A stretch of DNA of 64,000 bases from Microbacterium aerolatum (GTDB taxonomy: Bacteria > Actinomycetota > Actinomycetes > Actinomycetales > Microbacteriaceae), in the NCBI RefSeq assembly GCF_007988825.1, contig NZ_BJUW01000009.1, forward strand, positions 62,001 through 126,000. The letters run 5' to 3'. The stretch's first letter is position 1. The number at the start of each line of letters is the position of its first letter. Below the pieces are notes generated by a model. That model was not told the origin of the DNA and searched no databases. It saw only the letters and a list, made by a program, of their open reading frames with translations. Positions 38,320 to 48,698 of this stretch are shown piece after piece. Both the position numbers and the translations under genes were made by a program.

Positions 38320-40224
38320 ATGTCTTCCTCGTCGTCATCCCCCACGCCGTCCGCTTCGCTGTCCACTCCCGCCGCGCTTTGGCGCCTCGCACCGTTCGTC
38401 AAACCCGTCGTCTGGCGGTTCGTCGGCGGTGCCGCCAGCGCGCTCGGCGCCGCCGTCATCGCCCTGATGATCCCGATCGTGCTCGAGCAGATCGTGCGCG
38501 GTCTGGACAGCTCGGCGAGTGTCGCGATCATCGTCGGAGGTGCCGCCATCGTGCTCGCGCTCGGCCTCGGCGAGGCGATCATGGTGTGGTTGCGGCGCTG
38601 GTTCATCCTCAAGCCCTCCACCGAGGTCGAGTACCGGATGCGGACGCAGCTCTACGCACGTCTGCAGACCCTGCCGGTCGCGTTCCACGACCGCTGGCAG
38701 TCAGGGCAGCTGCTGAGCCGCATGATGCAGGACATCGGCCTGATCCGGCGCTGGCTGGCGTTCGGTCTCATCCTGCTGGTCGTCAACATCCTGACGATCA
38801 TCATCGGCTCGGTGCTGCTGTTCCGCTGGCACTGGCTGCTGGGCGCCATCTTCATCGTGACCGCCATCCCGCTGTGGATCACCGGATACCGCTTCGAGAA
38901 GCGCTACGGCCGCCTTGCCCGCCAGAGCCAGGATCAGGCCGGCGACCTCGCCACCAGCGTCGAGGAGAGTGTTCACGGCATCCGTGTGCTGAAGGCGTTC
39001 GGCCGCGGCAAGCACGCGCTCACGCGGTTCAGCTCGCAGGCTGAGTCGCTGCGCACCACCGAACTCAGCAAGGCGCGCGCCGTCGGCACGATCTGGTTCT
39101 GGCTCGACCTCATGCCGCAGATCGCGTTCGGGCTCAGCCTGATGTCGGGCATCTGGCTGATCTGGCAGGGCGCCATCGAGCTGCCGGAGCTGTTCGCGTT
39201 CTTCGCGATGGCGACCGTGCTGCGGTGGCCGATCGAGTCGATCGGATTCCTGTTCTCGTTCATGCTGGATGCGCGGACCGCCACCGACCGCGTGTTCGAC
39301 ATCTACTCCGAGACGAATTCCATCACCGACCCGGAGAACCCGGTGCAGATCGCGGAGCCCCGCGGCGAGCTCGCGTTCGAGGGCGCGCACTTCCGCTATC
39401 AGGATGCCGGGGCCGCCGAGCGCGATCTGCTCGACGGCATCGACCTGGTGCTGCGTCCGGGCGAGACCATGGCGCTGGTCGGGCTCACCGGCAGCGGTAA
39501 GACCACTCTGACGACCCTTCCGGCGCGCCTGTACGACGTGACCGGCGGTCGCGTCACGCTCGACGGCGTCGACGTGCGCGATCTGTCGCTGGTGGAGCTG
39601 CGGCAGCACGTCGCGATGGCGTTCGAGGACGCCACGCTCTTCTCGGCATCCGTGCGCGAGAACGTGCTGCTGGGTCGGGCGGAGCTCGACATCCACAGCG
39701 AAGAGGGCGAGCGCGTCCTGCGCGAAGCGCTGGATGTCGCCCAGGCCGGATTCGTCGACGCGCTCCCCGAGGGCGTCGAGACCGTCATCGGGGAAGAGGG
39801 GCTCAGTCTCTCGGGAGGCCAGCGGCAGCGGCTCGCGCTCGCGCGCGCCGTCGCGGCCAAGCCCAGGGTGCTCGTGCTGGACGACCCGCTGTCGGCGCTG
39901 GACGTCGACACCGAGGCGCTCGTCGAGGAGGCGCTGCGCCACGTGCTCGCCGACACCACTGCCATGATCGTCGCGCACCGCCCGTCGACCGTCGCCCTCG
40001 CGGACCGGGTCGCACTGCTCGAACGCGGCAGGATCACCGCCGTCGGCACGCACTCCGAGCTGCTGCGCACGAGCGCCCACTACCGGCACGTGATCTCCAG
40101 CCTGGAGGCCGAGGAGGCGGCGCGCACCGGCGCGATCCCCATCATCACCGACGAAGACCTGAAGACGGCAGGAGAAGCCGCCGTCGAAGCATCCGCACAC
40201 GAGGACGAGGAGGTGCAGGCATGA
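38320..40224 (+). CDS. Heterodimeric ABC exporter, subunit with degenerate catalytic site
   Basis: A 634-residue type IV exporter half. A six-helix membrane domain (residues about 20-330) precedes an ATPase with Walker [10 protein letters not shown] and signature [14 protein letters not shown]. Its Walker B reads [12 protein letters not shown]: Asp replaces the catalytic Glu. The switch His is kept (VAHRPSTV). It overlaps the second subunit (ATGA). In heterodimeric exporters such as BmrCD and TM287/288, one composite site is inactive; here the Asp lies in the Walker B that faces the altered signature of the partner, so both defects fall in the same site. Substrates are probably drugs or lipids. 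A Ser/Thr-rich N-terminus precedes the first helix. Confidence 0.93.
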   Translation: MSSSSSSPTPSASLSTPAALWRLAPFVKPVVWRFVGGAASALGAAVIALMIPIVLEQIVRGLDSSASVAIIVGGAAIVLALGLGEAIMVWLRRWFILKPSTEVEYRMRTQLYARLQTLPVAFHDRWQSGQLLSRMMQDIGLIRRWLAFGLILLVVNILTIIIGSVLLFRWHWLLGAIFIVTAIPLWITGYRFEKRYGRLARQSQDQAGDLATSVEESVHGIRVLKAFGRGKHALTRFSSQAESLRTTELSKARAVGTIWFWLDLMPQIAFGLSLMSGIWLIWQGAIELPELFAFFAMATVLRWPIESIGFLFSFMLDARTATDRVFDIYSETNSITDPENPVQIAEPRGELAFEGAHFRYQDAGAAERDLLDGIDLVLRPGETMALVGLTGSGKTTLTTLPARLYDVTGGRVTLDGVDVRDLSLVELRQHVAMAFEDATLFSASVRENVLLGRAELDIHSEEGERVLREALDVAQAGFVDALPEGVETVIGEEGLSLSGGQRQRLALARAVAAKPRVLVLDDPLSALDVDTEALVEEALRHVLADTTAMIVAHRPSTVALADRVALLERGRITAVGTHSELLRTSAHYRHVISSLEAEEAARTGAIPIITDEDLKTAGEAAVEASAHEDEEVQA

Positions 40225-42035
40225 GCGCGGCACTGACCGGAACACAGGGCGAAGACCGCTCGAACTACACCCGCGAGGAGAGCAGGGCGATCCGCCAGCG
40301 TTCGCTGCGCCTGCTCGGCTCGCTCGTCTCGCCGCTGCGTGCGCAGATCGTGCTGGCCGCCGTCGTGCTCGTGATCTCGACGGCTCTGCAGGTCGCCGGT
40401 CCCATCCTCATCAGCATCGGGCTCGACCGGGCGCTGCCGCAGGTACTCGACCACGCGAACTGGATGCCGACCTTCGTGATCGGCTTCATCTACCTGTTCG
40501 CCGGGGCCGCTGCGGCCGCCCTGATCGGCTGGTACGTCGTGGTCGCGGCCCGCATCACGCAGGCGGTGCTGATCGACCTGCGCAAGCGCATCTTCCTGCA
40601 CACGCAGCGGCTGAGCCTGGAGTTCCACGAGACGTACACCTCGGGTCGCATCATCTCGCGCCAGACCAGCGACCTCGACTCGATTCGCGAGCTGCTCGAC
40701 GGTGGCCTGAACAACCTCGTCTCGGGCGTGCTGTTCGGCGCGTTCACCTTCATCGCCCTGATCGTGTGGGACTGGCAGTCCGGCGTGATCCTGCTGCTCG
40801 CCGGCATCCCGCTGTTCCTGCTGATGCGATGGTTCTACGGGCGCTCGCAGGTCATCTTCCGCGAGTCGCGCGTGATCAGCGCCAAGGTGATCGTGCAGTT
40901 CGTCGAGACGATGACCGGCATCCGCGCGGTCAAGGCGTTCCGCAAGGAGCCGCGCAACGACGCGGCCTTCCAGAAGGTCGCCGGCGAGTACCGCGACGTC
41001 AACCGGCGGTCGATGCTGCTGTTCGGCACGTTCGAGCCGGGACTGATGTCTGTCGCGGCCCTGACGCTCGGACTGGTCGTGCTGTGGGGCGGCATGCGCG
41101 TCGCCGACGGCGCGCTCACGGTCGGCGTGCTGCTTTCTGCGGTGCTGTACGTGCGCAACTTCTTCGCGCCGATGCAGGAGATCGCGATGTTCCTGAACTC
41201 CTACCAGTCCGCCACGGCGGCGCTGGAGAAGGTGTCGGGAGTGCTGGAGGAGCAGCCGACGGTGCCCGACCCCGAGGAGCCGGTCGACCTGTGGGAGTCG
41301 CGCGGACACGTGCGCTTCGAGGACGTCACGTTCGGGTACTCGGGGGAGAAGACGATCCTGCCGAGCTTCTCGCTCGACATCGAGGCGGGGCAGACGATCG
41401 CGCTGGTCGGCACGACAGGCGCGGGAAAGTCGACGCTCGCCAAGCTCATCTCGCGGTTCTACGACCCGACGCTCGGACGCGTGACGCTCGACGGCGTAGA
41501 CCTGCGCTCGCTGCACCCGAAGGACCTGCGCCGCGCGATCGTCATGGTCACGCAGGAGGCGTACCTGTTCAGCGGGACCGTCGCAGACAACATCGCGCTC
41601 GGAAAGCCGGATGCCACGCTCGACGAGATCCGCGCGGCGGCACGTGCGGTCGGCGCGGACGAGTTCATCTCGGCGCTGCCGGACGGCTACAACTCCGACG
41701 TGAACAAGCGCGGTGGGCGCGTGTCTGCGGGACAGCGTCAGCTGATCTCGTTCGCGCGGGCGTTCCTCGCAGACCCCGCGGTGCTGATCCTCGACGAGGC
41801 CACGGCGTCGCTTGACATCCCGTCGGAGCGGCTCATCCAGGATGCTCTGCAGACGCTGCTGGCCGACCGGACCGCGATCATCATCGCGCACCGCCTGTCG
41901 ACGGTCGCGATCGCCGACCGGGTGCTGGTCATGGAACACGGCGAGATCATCGAGGACGACGCCCCCGCCGCGCTCATCGGCGGCACGGGCAAGTTCGCGC
42001 AGCTGCACGCGGCCTGGCAGGAGACGCTCGTCTAG
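40221..42035 (+). CDS. Heterodimeric ABC exporter, catalytically competent subunit
   Basis: A 604-residue partner of the preceding protein. Six membrane helices (about residues 45-330), coupling region [19 protein letters not shown], Walker [10 protein letters not shown], signature [14 protein letters not shown] (degenerate: SAGQ instead of SGGQ), and Walker [12 protein letters not shown] with the intact catalytic Glu, then IIAHRLSTV. The canonical site therefore uses this Walker B with the LSGGQ of subunit one. Followed by two palindromic elements. Confidence 0.94.
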   Translation: MSAALTGTQGEDRSNYTREESRAIRQRSLRLLGSLVSPLRAQIVLAAVVLVISTALQVAGPILISIGLDRALPQVLDHANWMPTFVIGFIYLFAGAAAAALIGWYVVVAARITQAVLIDLRKRIFLHTQRLSLEFHETYTSGRIISRQTSDLDSIRELLDGGLNNLVSGVLFGAFTFIALIVWDWQSGVILLLAGIPLFLLMRWFYGRSQVIFRESRVISAKVIVQFVETMTGIRAVKAFRKEPRNDAAFQKVAGEYRDVNRRSMLLFGTFEPGLMSVAALTLGLVVLWGGMRVADGALTVGVLLSAVLYVRNFFAPMQEIAMFLNSYQSATAALEKVSGVLEEQPTVPDPEEPVDLWESRGHVRFEDVTFGYSGEKTILPSFSLDIEAGQTIALVGTTGAGKSTLAKLISRFYDPTLGRVTLDGVDLRSLHPKDLRRAIVMVTQEAYLFSGTVADNIALGKPDATLDEIRAAARAVGADEFISALPDGYNSDVNKRGGRVSAGQRQLISFARAFLADPAVLILDEATASLDIPSERLIQDALQTLLADRTAIIIAHRLSTVAIADRVLVMEHGEIIEDDAPAALIGGTGKFAQLHAAWQETLV

Positions 42036-42058
42036 TCGGGAGGTCGCCGCTCCTGGCC

Positions 42059-42116
42059 GGGAGGGGTCGCAAGTGGTCGCTCGGAGTGCGTTTTGGCGAC
42101 CGTTTGCGACACCTCC
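42059..42116. repeat. Palindromic element, copy A after the exporter operon
   Basis: Arms GGGAGGGGTCGCAAGTGG... and GCGACCGTTTGCGACACC... pair over about 21 bases with a 15-base loop ending TGCGTTTTG. It starts 24 bases after the exporter stop. Confidence 0.75.
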
Positions 42117-42142
42117 GGCATCCTGGGTGGCGGGGCTCGGCG

Positions 42143-42201
42143 GGGAGGGGTCGCATGTGGTCGCTTGGAGTGCGTTTTGGCGACCGTTTGCGACCCCTCC
42201 C
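42143..42201. repeat. Palindromic element, copy B after the exporter operon
   Basis: A close copy of the element at 42059 (same loop apart from the first bases, same inner arm). The right arm ends GCGACCCCTCCC, which restores pairing with the left arm GGGAGGGGTCGC: a compensatory difference from copy A that argues for selection or templating on the hairpin. Confidence 0.75.
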
Positions 42202-42255
42202 GTCTTCCGTGGCATCCGCCGGGCGGGCGAGCGGTCCCGCGCGGCGGGCGACCGA

Positions 42256-42261
42256 TACCAT
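42256..42261 (+). promoter_or_regulatory. -10 box of a probable leaderless transcript
   Basis: TACCAT lies 6 bases before GTG 42268. Confidence 0.45.
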
Positions 42262-42267
42262 CGGAGC

Positions 42268-43095
42268 GTGGATCCGATCTGGATACTGGCCGCCGAGTGG
42301 TGGTGGGTCGCGCCGACTGCGGTCGGTGCAGGCGCCGTCACCGCCGTCGGAGTGCGCCGTCGGCAGAAGACCACCGGCAGGCGCCTGGCACTGGATGCTG
42401 CGCGCAACGACCTGCGCAACGCACAGCGCGAGGTCGTAGAGCGTCGCCGCGCCGTCAAGCTCGCTCGCGCCGAGCACGCCCGCCTCGTCGCCGAGCGCAC
42501 GGCATCCCGCGCCACGAACGCCGACGTCGCGAGCACCAGACGCGCGCTCAAGCAGGCCGAGTACGACGCGAAGGCGGCGGCGGCCGACGTCCGCGCACGC
42601 CGTGCCCGCGTCAGCGCCGCGCAGGCAGAGCTGCCGCCGGCATCCCAGGCCGACCGATACCCCCTCGCCCGCCTGCGCCACGCGCATGACGCGGTCACGG
42701 CGCGATGGATGGACTACGAGACCGACCCCGCGAAGCTGATCGCGTATCCGGTCATGAGCGACGGCAAGGATCCGGCGATGTCCGCTTTTCTCGCCGCGGC
42801 CCGCCGGGCGCGTGATCTGCGTCCCGCCTCCTCCAGCGTGACGCCAGCCGAGTACGCCGAGTACCGGGATGCCGTCGCCGACCTCGAGCGCGCGTTCGAC
42901 GTCGCCGAGTACACCGCTAAAGAACGGGCCGCCGGCCGCGACCCGGATGCTGCGCAAGCCTGGCAGGAGACCGCGCACGACGTGCTCAGCCGTTCGGCCG
43001 AGGCGATCGACAAGGCTGCGGGAGCGGCGGCATCCGCCATCGCGGCTTGGTCGGCTCGCCGTAAGCCGCACAAGGACGAACCTCCCCAGGCGTAG
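42268..43095 (+). CDS. Membrane-anchored coiled-coil protein of unknown function
   Basis: A 275-residue protein starting at GTG. One N-terminal membrane segment (ILAAEWWWVAPTAVGAGAVT) is followed by a long charged helical region rich in Ala, Arg and Glu (ALDAARNDLRNAQREVVERR; STRRALKQAEYDAKAAAADV), likely coiled coil to about residue 125. A second part (LRHAHDAVTARWMDYETDP, KDPAMSAFLAAARRARDLRP) and a basic tail follow. Family unrecognised. The layout suggests a cytoplasmic scaffold tethered to the membrane. The GTG is supported by the -10 box six bases upstream. Convergent with the GH1 gene (15-base gap). Confidence 0.7.
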   Translation: MDPIWILAAEWWWVAPTAVGAGAVTAVGVRRRQKTTGRRLALDAARNDLRNAQREVVERRRAVKLARAEHARLVAERTASRATNADVASTRRALKQAEYDAKAAAADVRARRARVSAAQAELPPASQADRYPLARLRHAHDAVTARWMDYETDPAKLIAYPVMSDGKDPAMSAFLAAARRARDLRPASSSVTPAEYAEYRDAVADLERAFDVAEYTAKERAAGRDPDAAQAWQETAHDVLSRSAEAIDKAAGAAASAIAAWSARRKPHKDEPPQA

Positions 43096-43110
43096 ACGAA
43101 TACCTGGGCG

Positions 43111-44547
43111 TCAGGCGGGCACTGCGCGCGTGCGCACCAGCTCCTGGTACCAGCGACCGGAGTCCTTGACTGTCCGCTCGAGGGAATCGAAGTCGACCCG
43201 GACGATCCCGAACCGCTTGGCGTAGCCGTAGCCCCACTCGAAGTTGTCCAGCAGCGACCAGACGAAGTATCCGCGCAGGTCGACGCCGCGCTCCATCGCC
43301 CGATGCGCCGCGGTGAAGTGACGACGCAGGTATTCGGTGCGCTGCGGGTCCGGCACTGTGCCGTCGGCGGCGACCTCGTCCTCGAATGCGGCGCCGTTCT
43401 CGGTCACCATCAGCGGCTGACCGGGGAACTGTTCGGACAGCGAGACCAGCAGCTCCTCGAGTCCCTCGGGCGCGATGTTCCAGCCCATCGCCGTGTACGG
43501 CCCCGGCTGCTCGACGAACTCGACCAGCTGGTCGCTGCCCGGCCACGCGGTTCCTGCCGACGTGCCCTTGTGTCCGTCGTTCTGCTGCTTCTCCGAGACG
43601 CCGTCCCACATCCGGACGGTCGCGGTCGAGTAGTAGTTGACGCCCAGCACATCGATCGGCTGGTTGATGGTCTGCAGATCGCCGTCCTGCACGAACGCCC
43701 AGTCGGTGACCTCTGCGGTGTCGGCGAGCAGATCCGCCGGGTATTCGCCGCGCAGCATGGGACCGGTGAACGCCCGGTTCGCGAGGGCGTCGATGCGCCG
43801 CACCGCCTCGGGAGCCCTGTCGCCCTGCCCGCGCAGGACGTGGAAGTTCAGCGTCACGGAGTAGTCCGGGTCGCCGGTCGAGGTGGCGCGCAGCGCCTGG
43901 AGCGCGCGGCCGTGGGCGAGGTTCAGGTGGTGCACGGCGGACAGCGCCGAGGCGGGCTCGGTGCGACCCGGCGCATGACCGCCCTGACCGTAGCCGAGGT
44001 ACGCGGAGCACCACGGCTCGTTCAGCGTCGTCCAGGTGTGGACGCGGTCGCCGAGGGCGGTGCCCATGATCTCGGCGTAGCGCTCGAAGGCATCGGTCGT
44101 CGCGCGCGACGTCCAGCCGCCGGCATCCTCGAGGTACTGCGGAAGATCCCAGTGGTACAGCGTGGCGACAGGGCGGATGCCGCGCTCGAGCAGGCCGTCC
44201 ACCAGACGCGAGTAGAAGTCGATGCCTGCCTGATTGACGGTGCCGTCCGCGGTTGGCTGGATGCGCGGCCAGGCGATCGAGAACCGGTACGCCTCGAGTC
44301 CCAGCTCCTTCATGAGGTCGAGGTCGTCGTCGACACGGTGGTAGTGGTCGCAGGCCACGTCTCCCGTGTCGCCGTTCCACACCTTGCCGGGGGTCTTGCT
44401 GAAGGTGTCCCAGATGGACGGCGTGCGTCCGTCCTCGGAGGCCGCCCCCTCGATCTGGTACGACGCCGTCGCCGAGCCGAAGGTGAACGACGGCGGGAAG
44501 ACGAGCCCGGAGTCGCGGTAGTCGGCCGTGCCGGTGGTGGTCGTCAT
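43111..44547 (-). CDS. GH1 family beta-glucosidase
   Basis: A 478-residue cytoplasmic enzyme. [15 protein letters not shown] near residue 22, the acid/base Glu in TLNEPW (about 177) and the nucleophile Glu in VTENGAAF (about 382) mark a complete retaining GH1. It is the last gene of the sugar operon and its start overlaps the GH31 stop (ATGA). Together with the alpha-xylosidase it would shorten xyloglucan oligosaccharides stepwise from the non-reducing end: xylose first, then the exposed beta-glucose. Confidence 0.96.
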   Translation of the reverse strand: MTTTTGTADYRDSGLVFPPSFTFGSATASYQIEGAASEDGRTPSIWDTFSKTPGKVWNGDTGDVACDHYHRVDDDLDLMKELGLEAYRFSIAWPRIQPTADGTVNQAGIDFYSRLVDGLLERGIRPVATLYHWDLPQYLEDAGGWTSRATTDAFERYAEIMGTALGDRVHTWTTLNEPWCSAYLGYGQGGHAPGRTEPASALSAVHHLNLAHGRALQALRATSTGDPDYSVTLNFHVLRGQGDRAPEAVRRIDALANRAFTGPMLRGEYPADLLADTAEVTDWAFVQDGDLQTINQPIDVLGVNYYSTATVRMWDGVSEKQQNDGHKGTSAGTAWPGSDQLVEFVEQPGPYTAMGWNIAPEGLEELLVSLSEQFPGQPLMVTENGAAFEDEVAADGTVPDPQRTEYLRRHFTAAHRAMERGVDLRGYFVWSLLDNFEWGYGYAKRFGIVRVDFDSLERTVKDSGRWYQELVRTRAVPA

Positions 44548-46796
44548 TCAGTGGGCTCCTCGAGATCGGCGGTGTACGTGCGGACGGTGCCGTCGGGCGA
44601 CGTCACCGTGATCGAGCGACGGCCGCTGCCCCCGGGGAAGACCCGCAGCTGCAGTCCGTCATGGTAATCGTAGTCAGGACGGTCTTCGCGGGCGCCCCAG
44701 GGGAGCACCGCACCGGGGCGCACGTACAGCGGAAGCGACTCGTACCCGTGCGTCTCGCGCAGCCAGCGTCCGCCGGTGACGCGCTCCCCGGTCAGCAACG
44801 ACGTCCACTCGCCGTCGGGCAGATAGAACTCCACCTCGCCGGTCTCGGAGAACACCGGCGCGACCAGGAGGTCGCCGCCGAGCATGTACTGGCGGTCGAG
44901 GTAGGCGACGGACGGGTCGTCCGGGAACTCGAGCTGCATGGGCCGCATGAGCGGTGTCCCGGTCCGGGTGGCATCCAGTCCGGCCTTGAACAGGTAGGGC
45001 ATCAACCGCATCTTGAGGTGTGTGAAGATGCGAGTCACCTCGACCGCCTCGTCGTCGAACGCCCACGGCACGCGGTACGAGCTGGAGCCGTGGAATCGGG
45101 AGTGCGAGCCGAGCAGGCCGAACGCCGTCCAGCGCTTGAAGACGCCGGCATCCGGAGTGCCCTCGAACCCGCCGATGTCGTGGCTCCAGAACGCGAAGCC
45201 GGTGAGCGCGAGCGAGAGACCGCCGCGCAGCGTCTCCGCCATCGAGGCGAACGTTGAGGTGGAGTCCCCGCCCCAGTGCACGGGCATGCTCTGACCGCCC
45301 GCGGTCGCGGACCGGGCGAACAGCACCGCCTCGCCGGCGCCGCGGGTCTCGGTGAGCACGTCGTGGACGGCGCGGTTGTACAGCTGCGCGTAGTGATTGT
45401 GCATGCGGGCAGGATCGGAGCCGTCGGCCCAGACCACATCGGTCGGGATGCGCTCGCCGAAGTCGGTCTTGAAGCAGTCCACGCCCTGGGCGATGAGGCC
45501 GCGAAGCTTCGACTGGTACCACGCCACGGCGTCCGGGTTCGTGAAGTCGACGAGCCCCATGCCCGCCTGCCACAGGTCCCACTGCCAGATCGATCCGTCG
45601 GCCCGCTTCACGAGGTAGCCGGCATCGCCCGCCTCTCGGAACAGCGGCGAACGCTGGCCGATGTAGGGGTTGATCCACACCGAGACGCGCAGATCCTTCT
45701 CGTGCAGCCGCTCGAGCATCCCGGTGGGGTCGGGGAATACCCTGGCGTCCCACTCGAAGTCGCACCAGTTGAACTCGCGCATCCAGAAGCAGTCGAAGTG
45801 GAACACCGACACCGGCAGCTCGCGCGCCGACATCTCGTCGATGAACGAGTTCACGGTCTGCTCGTCGTAGTCGGTGGTGAAGCTCGTCGACAGCCACAGG
45901 CCGTACGACCAGGCAGGCACCACCGGCGGACGGCCGGTGAGCGCGGTGTACCGCCGCAGCACGTCCTTGGGCGTGGGGCCCGCGATCACGAAGTACTCCA
46001 GCGCTTCACCTGGCACCGAGAACTGCACGCGCTCGACCGCTTCGGATCCGATCTCGTACGAGACGTGCCCCGGATCGTTGACGAGGACGCCGTAGCCGCG
46101 GTTCGACAGATGGAACGGCACGCTCTTGTACGCCTGCTCGCTGGAGGTGCCGCCATCGGCGTTCCAGATCTCCACGGTCTGGCCGTTCTTGACCAGTGGG
46201 CCGAAGCGCTCGCCGAGTCCGTAGATGAGCTCGCCGACACCGAGGTCGAGCTGCTCGTGGACGAACGCGGTCGCTGCCGGCGCGGATGCCTCGGCGCGGG
46301 CGTTGCCGACGATGCCGCCGTCGACCTGCGCGTCGGGGCTCAGTCGGACATAGCCCTGCGCCTTGTGCCCGCTGCCGGTGACCCGGCGCCCATCGACCTC
46401 GAAGGAGAGGTTCCATGGAGCGCCCGGAGCGACCCTAGCGGTGAGCGCGCCGCTGGCGAGCTCACCGCCGTCGGCCGAGACGGATGCCGTGCCCGCACCT
46501 GCTTCGCCGGCACCGGGCTCGTCTGCACCGGGCAGCTCGAAGCCGCCGTGCCAGTGCGCACCCTCGTGGTGTGCGATGCGGACGCGGATCACACCTTCCG
46601 CGGGGGATGAGAGCGTGGTCGTCAGCACCGGCCGGTTGAGCACGTCGCCGCGCTTGGCGATGACCATGGTCGGGGCTGTGACGACGATGCCCGTGCCGTC
46701 GGGGGTGTCGGTGGTCTGCTCGATGTCGTAGGCCTCCTGCGCGTACAGCGCGGTGACGCCAGGACGAAGCTGCCAGAACCCGTCGGTGAACTTCAT
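44544..46796 (-). CDS. yicI: GH31 family alpha-xylosidase (YicI-like)
   Basis: A 750-residue enzyme starting [20 protein letters not shown], the classic YicI N-terminus. The N-terminal beta-sandwich is followed by the barrel with the nucleophile Asp in [12 protein letters not shown] (about 445) and the acid/base Asp in VHWGGDST (about 508), then distal beta domains. YicI-type enzymes release alpha-xylose from isoprimeverose and xyloglucan oligosaccharides; alpha-glucosidase activity is the main alternative. The start overlaps the upstream permease stop by one base (TAATG). No signal peptide, so it acts after uptake. Confidence 0.94.
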   Translation of the reverse strand: MKFTDGFWQLRPGVTALYAQEAYDIEQTTDTPDGTGIVVTAPTMVIAKRGDVLNRPVLTTTLSSPAEGVIRVRIAHHEGAHWHGGFELPGADEPGAGEAGAGTASVSADGGELASGALTARVAPGAPWNLSFEVDGRRVTGSGHKAQGYVRLSPDAQVDGGIVGNARAEASAPAATAFVHEQLDLGVGELIYGLGERFGPLVKNGQTVEIWNADGGTSSEQAYKSVPFHLSNRGYGVLVNDPGHVSYEIGSEAVERVQFSVPGEALEYFVIAGPTPKDVLRRYTALTGRPPVVPAWSYGLWLSTSFTTDYDEQTVNSFIDEMSARELPVSVFHFDCFWMREFNWCDFEWDARVFPDPTGMLERLHEKDLRVSVWINPYIGQRSPLFREAGDAGYLVKRADGSIWQWDLWQAGMGLVDFTNPDAVAWYQSKLRGLIAQGVDCFKTDFGERIPTDVVWADGSDPARMHNHYAQLYNRAVHDVLTETRGAGEAVLFARSATAGGQSMPVHWGGDSTSTFASMAETLRGGLSLALTGFAFWSHDIGGFEGTPDAGVFKRWTAFGLLGSHSRFHGSSSYRVPWAFDDEAVEVTRIFTHLKMRLMPYLFKAGLDATRTGTPLMRPMQLEFPDDPSVAYLDRQYMLGGDLLVAPVFSETGEVEFYLPDGEWTSLLTGERVTGGRWLRETHGYESLPLYVRPGAVLPWGAREDRPDYDYHDGLQLRVFPGGSGRRSITVTSPDGTVRTYTADLEEPTE

Positions 46797-47683
46797 TACT
46801 TGATCGCTCCTGCCGTGATGCCGCGTGTGAGAGTGCGCTGGAAGATGAGGAAGAAGATGAGCGTCGGGATGATGCCCAGCAGGGCCGACGCGCTCGTCGT
46901 CGTGACGTCCATGAGGCGGTCGCCCTGCAGCACGCTGATCGCCACCGGGACCGTCTGGTTCGCGTTGGACGCGAGGAACGTCAGCGGGATGAGGAACTCG
47001 TTCCACGTCCAGATGAAGAAGAAGATGAGCAGCACCGACAGTGTCGGGCGGCTGATCGGGAAGACGACGCGCCACAGGATTTGCCAGCGGTTGGCTCCGT
47101 CGATGGATGCCGCTTCGAGCACCTCCTTGGGGAAGGTGCCGTACACCGAGGAGAGCAGGTAGGTGCCGAACGCGGCCTGGATGACGGTGAAGACGATGAT
47201 GACAGACCACACGTTGTCGTACAGCCCGACGGATTTGAACATGTAGTACAGCGGGTACAGCAGTGCCTCCTGCGGAAGCAGGTTCGCGAGCAGGAACAGC
47301 AGCACGATCCAGCTGCGGCCGCGGACCCGGCCGATGCCGATCGCGAAGGCGTTCAGCATCGAGATGAGCACCGCGAGAACCGCGACGACTCCGGAGATGA
47401 ACAGCGAGTTCCACACCTTCTCGGGGAAGTTCACCCGCTCCCAGAAGCGGATCATCCCGCTGAAGTCGAGGACCTCCGGCAGCGCCAGCGGGCCCGAGGT
47501 CGCGTAGTCGACGGGGGACTTGAACGAGTTGACCAGCACGAGGTAGAACGGGGCGATCACGGCGATCGCTCCGACCACGATGAGCGCCAGCAGCAGCCAG
47601 TCGACGCCGCGCTTCTTGGTCATGCCGCCGCGGGGCCGGCTCTTGGCGGGCTTTCCCGTGACGATGGCGGTGGTGGCGTGCAT
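46796..47683 (-). CDS. Sugar ABC transporter permease (MalG type)
   Basis: A 295-residue inner-membrane permease with six helices (first at about 27-50: WLLLALIVVGAIAVIAPFYL). The coupling EAA loop is EVLEAASIDGANRWQILWRVVFPISRP. It pairs with the MalF-type permease and an ATPase that is not encoded here; actinobacterial sugar ABC systems often share one MsiK-like ATPase. The start overlaps the preceding stop (TGATG), and the first 20 residues are a basic cytoplasmic tail. Confidence 0.95.
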   Translation of the reverse strand: MHATTAIVTGKPAKSRPRGGMTKKRGVDWLLLALIVVGAIAVIAPFYLVLVNSFKSPVDYATSGPLALPEVLDFSGMIRFWERVNFPEKVWNSLFISGVVAVLAVLISMLNAFAIGIGRVRGRSWIVLLFLLANLLPQEALLYPLYYMFKSVGLYDNVWSVIIVFTVIQAAFGTYLLSSVYGTFPKEVLEAASIDGANRWQILWRVVFPISRPTLSVLLIFFFIWTWNEFLIPLTFLASNANQTVPVAISVLQGDRLMDVTTTSASALLGIIPTLIFFLIFQRTLTRGITAGAIK

Positions 47684-48642
47684 CACAGACCCGCCCTTTC
47701 CTTGCGCTCGACGGAGTTCTGGACGCGGATGAAGATGATCGACACGATCACGACGACGATGGTGAGCACGGTGGCGATCGTGGCGCCGTAGCCGACGTTC
47801 CGCTTCGTGAAGAACTCCTGGTAGGCGTAGTAAGCGGGCACGAGAGTGGCTCCAGCTGGTCCTCCGCGGGTGATGATGTAGACCGGGCCGAACACCTTCA
47901 GCGCCGCGATCGTGCACGTGAGCGTGACCACGAAGATCTCCGGACGGATGATGCTCATGGTGATAGCAGAGAAGCGCTGGAACCAGTTCGCCCCGTCGAG
48001 TTCGGCGGCCTCGTAGAGCTCGGGGTCGACGCGCTGAAGCGCCGCCATGAAGACCACGACCGGGTATCCGAGCTGCACCCACACCATGACGACCATCAGC
48101 ACGATGAGCGCGGAGGGCATCTGGCCCAACCAGTCGTAGGCGGGGATGCCGAACCAACCGAGGATCTGGTTGAGGGCACCGTCGCCGCCGGGGCGGACGA
48201 TCCAGCCGATCACGATGCCGGCGACGGCGATGGGAAGGATCTGGGGGAGGTAGTAGGTGGCCCGCAGGAAGCTGCCGACCTTGCCGCCGAACTTGCGCCC
48301 GACGACGTCGAACAGGAGGGCTGCGACGATCAGGCCGACGATGGTCGGCACCACCACCATCGCGATGATCATCCACACCGAGTTCGTGAACGACGTCCAG
48401 AAGTCCCCGTCGGTGAGGATCTTCTGCCAGTTGCCGAGACCGATGAACTCCGGTGTGCGCACGCCCTTCCACTTCGTGAAGGTGAGGTACACGTTCCAGA
48501 TCAGCGGGACGATGACGATGACGAGCAGGAGCACGAAGCCGGGCAGCAGATACAGCCAGTAGGCTCCGGTCCCGCCGCTGCGCTGCGGGATGGACGGCTG
48601 TTCGGGCGGCAGCTTCGTGCGGCCTCGGGTGGCGAGTGACAT
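47683..48642 (-). CDS. Sugar ABC transporter permease (MalF type)
   Basis: A 319-residue permease with six helices, starting MSLATRGRTKLPPEQP after GGAGAAG. The EAA loop is ELYEAAELDGANWFQRFSAITM. It forms the channel with the MalG-type partner. It is separated from the binding-protein gene by a strong hairpin at 48659-48692, which would favour more binding protein than permease. Confidence 0.95.
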   Translation of the reverse strand: MSLATRGRTKLPPEQPSIPQRSGGTGAYWLYLLPGFVLLLVIVIVPLIWNVYLTFTKWKGVRTPEFIGLGNWQKILTDGDFWTSFTNSVWMIIAMVVVPTIVGLIVAALLFDVVGRKFGGKVGSFLRATYYLPQILPIAVAGIVIGWIVRPGGDGALNQILGWFGIPAYDWLGQMPSALIVLMVVMVWVQLGYPVVVFMAALQRVDPELYEAAELDGANWFQRFSAITMSIIRPEIFVVTLTCTIAALKVFGPVYIITRGGPAGATLVPAYYAYQEFFTKRNVGYGATIATVLTIVVVIVSIIFIRVQNSVERKERAGL

Positions 48643-48658
48643 GTTCTTCTCCAGGAGA

Positions 48659-48692
48659 GCGGGGGCGGCGCCCGAGCGGACGCCGCCCCCGC
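48659..48692 (-). terminator. Intercistronic hairpin (attenuator or mRNA stabiliser) between binding-protein and permease genes
   Basis: Perfect 12-base arms GCGGGGGCGGCG and CGCCGCCCCCGC with a 10-base loop, directly after the binding-protein stop and before the permease ribosome binding site. This placement is typical of partial terminators that set a high binding-protein-to-permease ratio. Confidence 0.7.
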
Positions 48693-48698
48693 GACGGA

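Noticed and set aside
40080..42698. An 872-codon minus-strand open frame opposite the second exporter subunit
   Set aside because: Opposes a canonical ABC gene and runs through two palindromic repeats; no ribosome binding site or domain.
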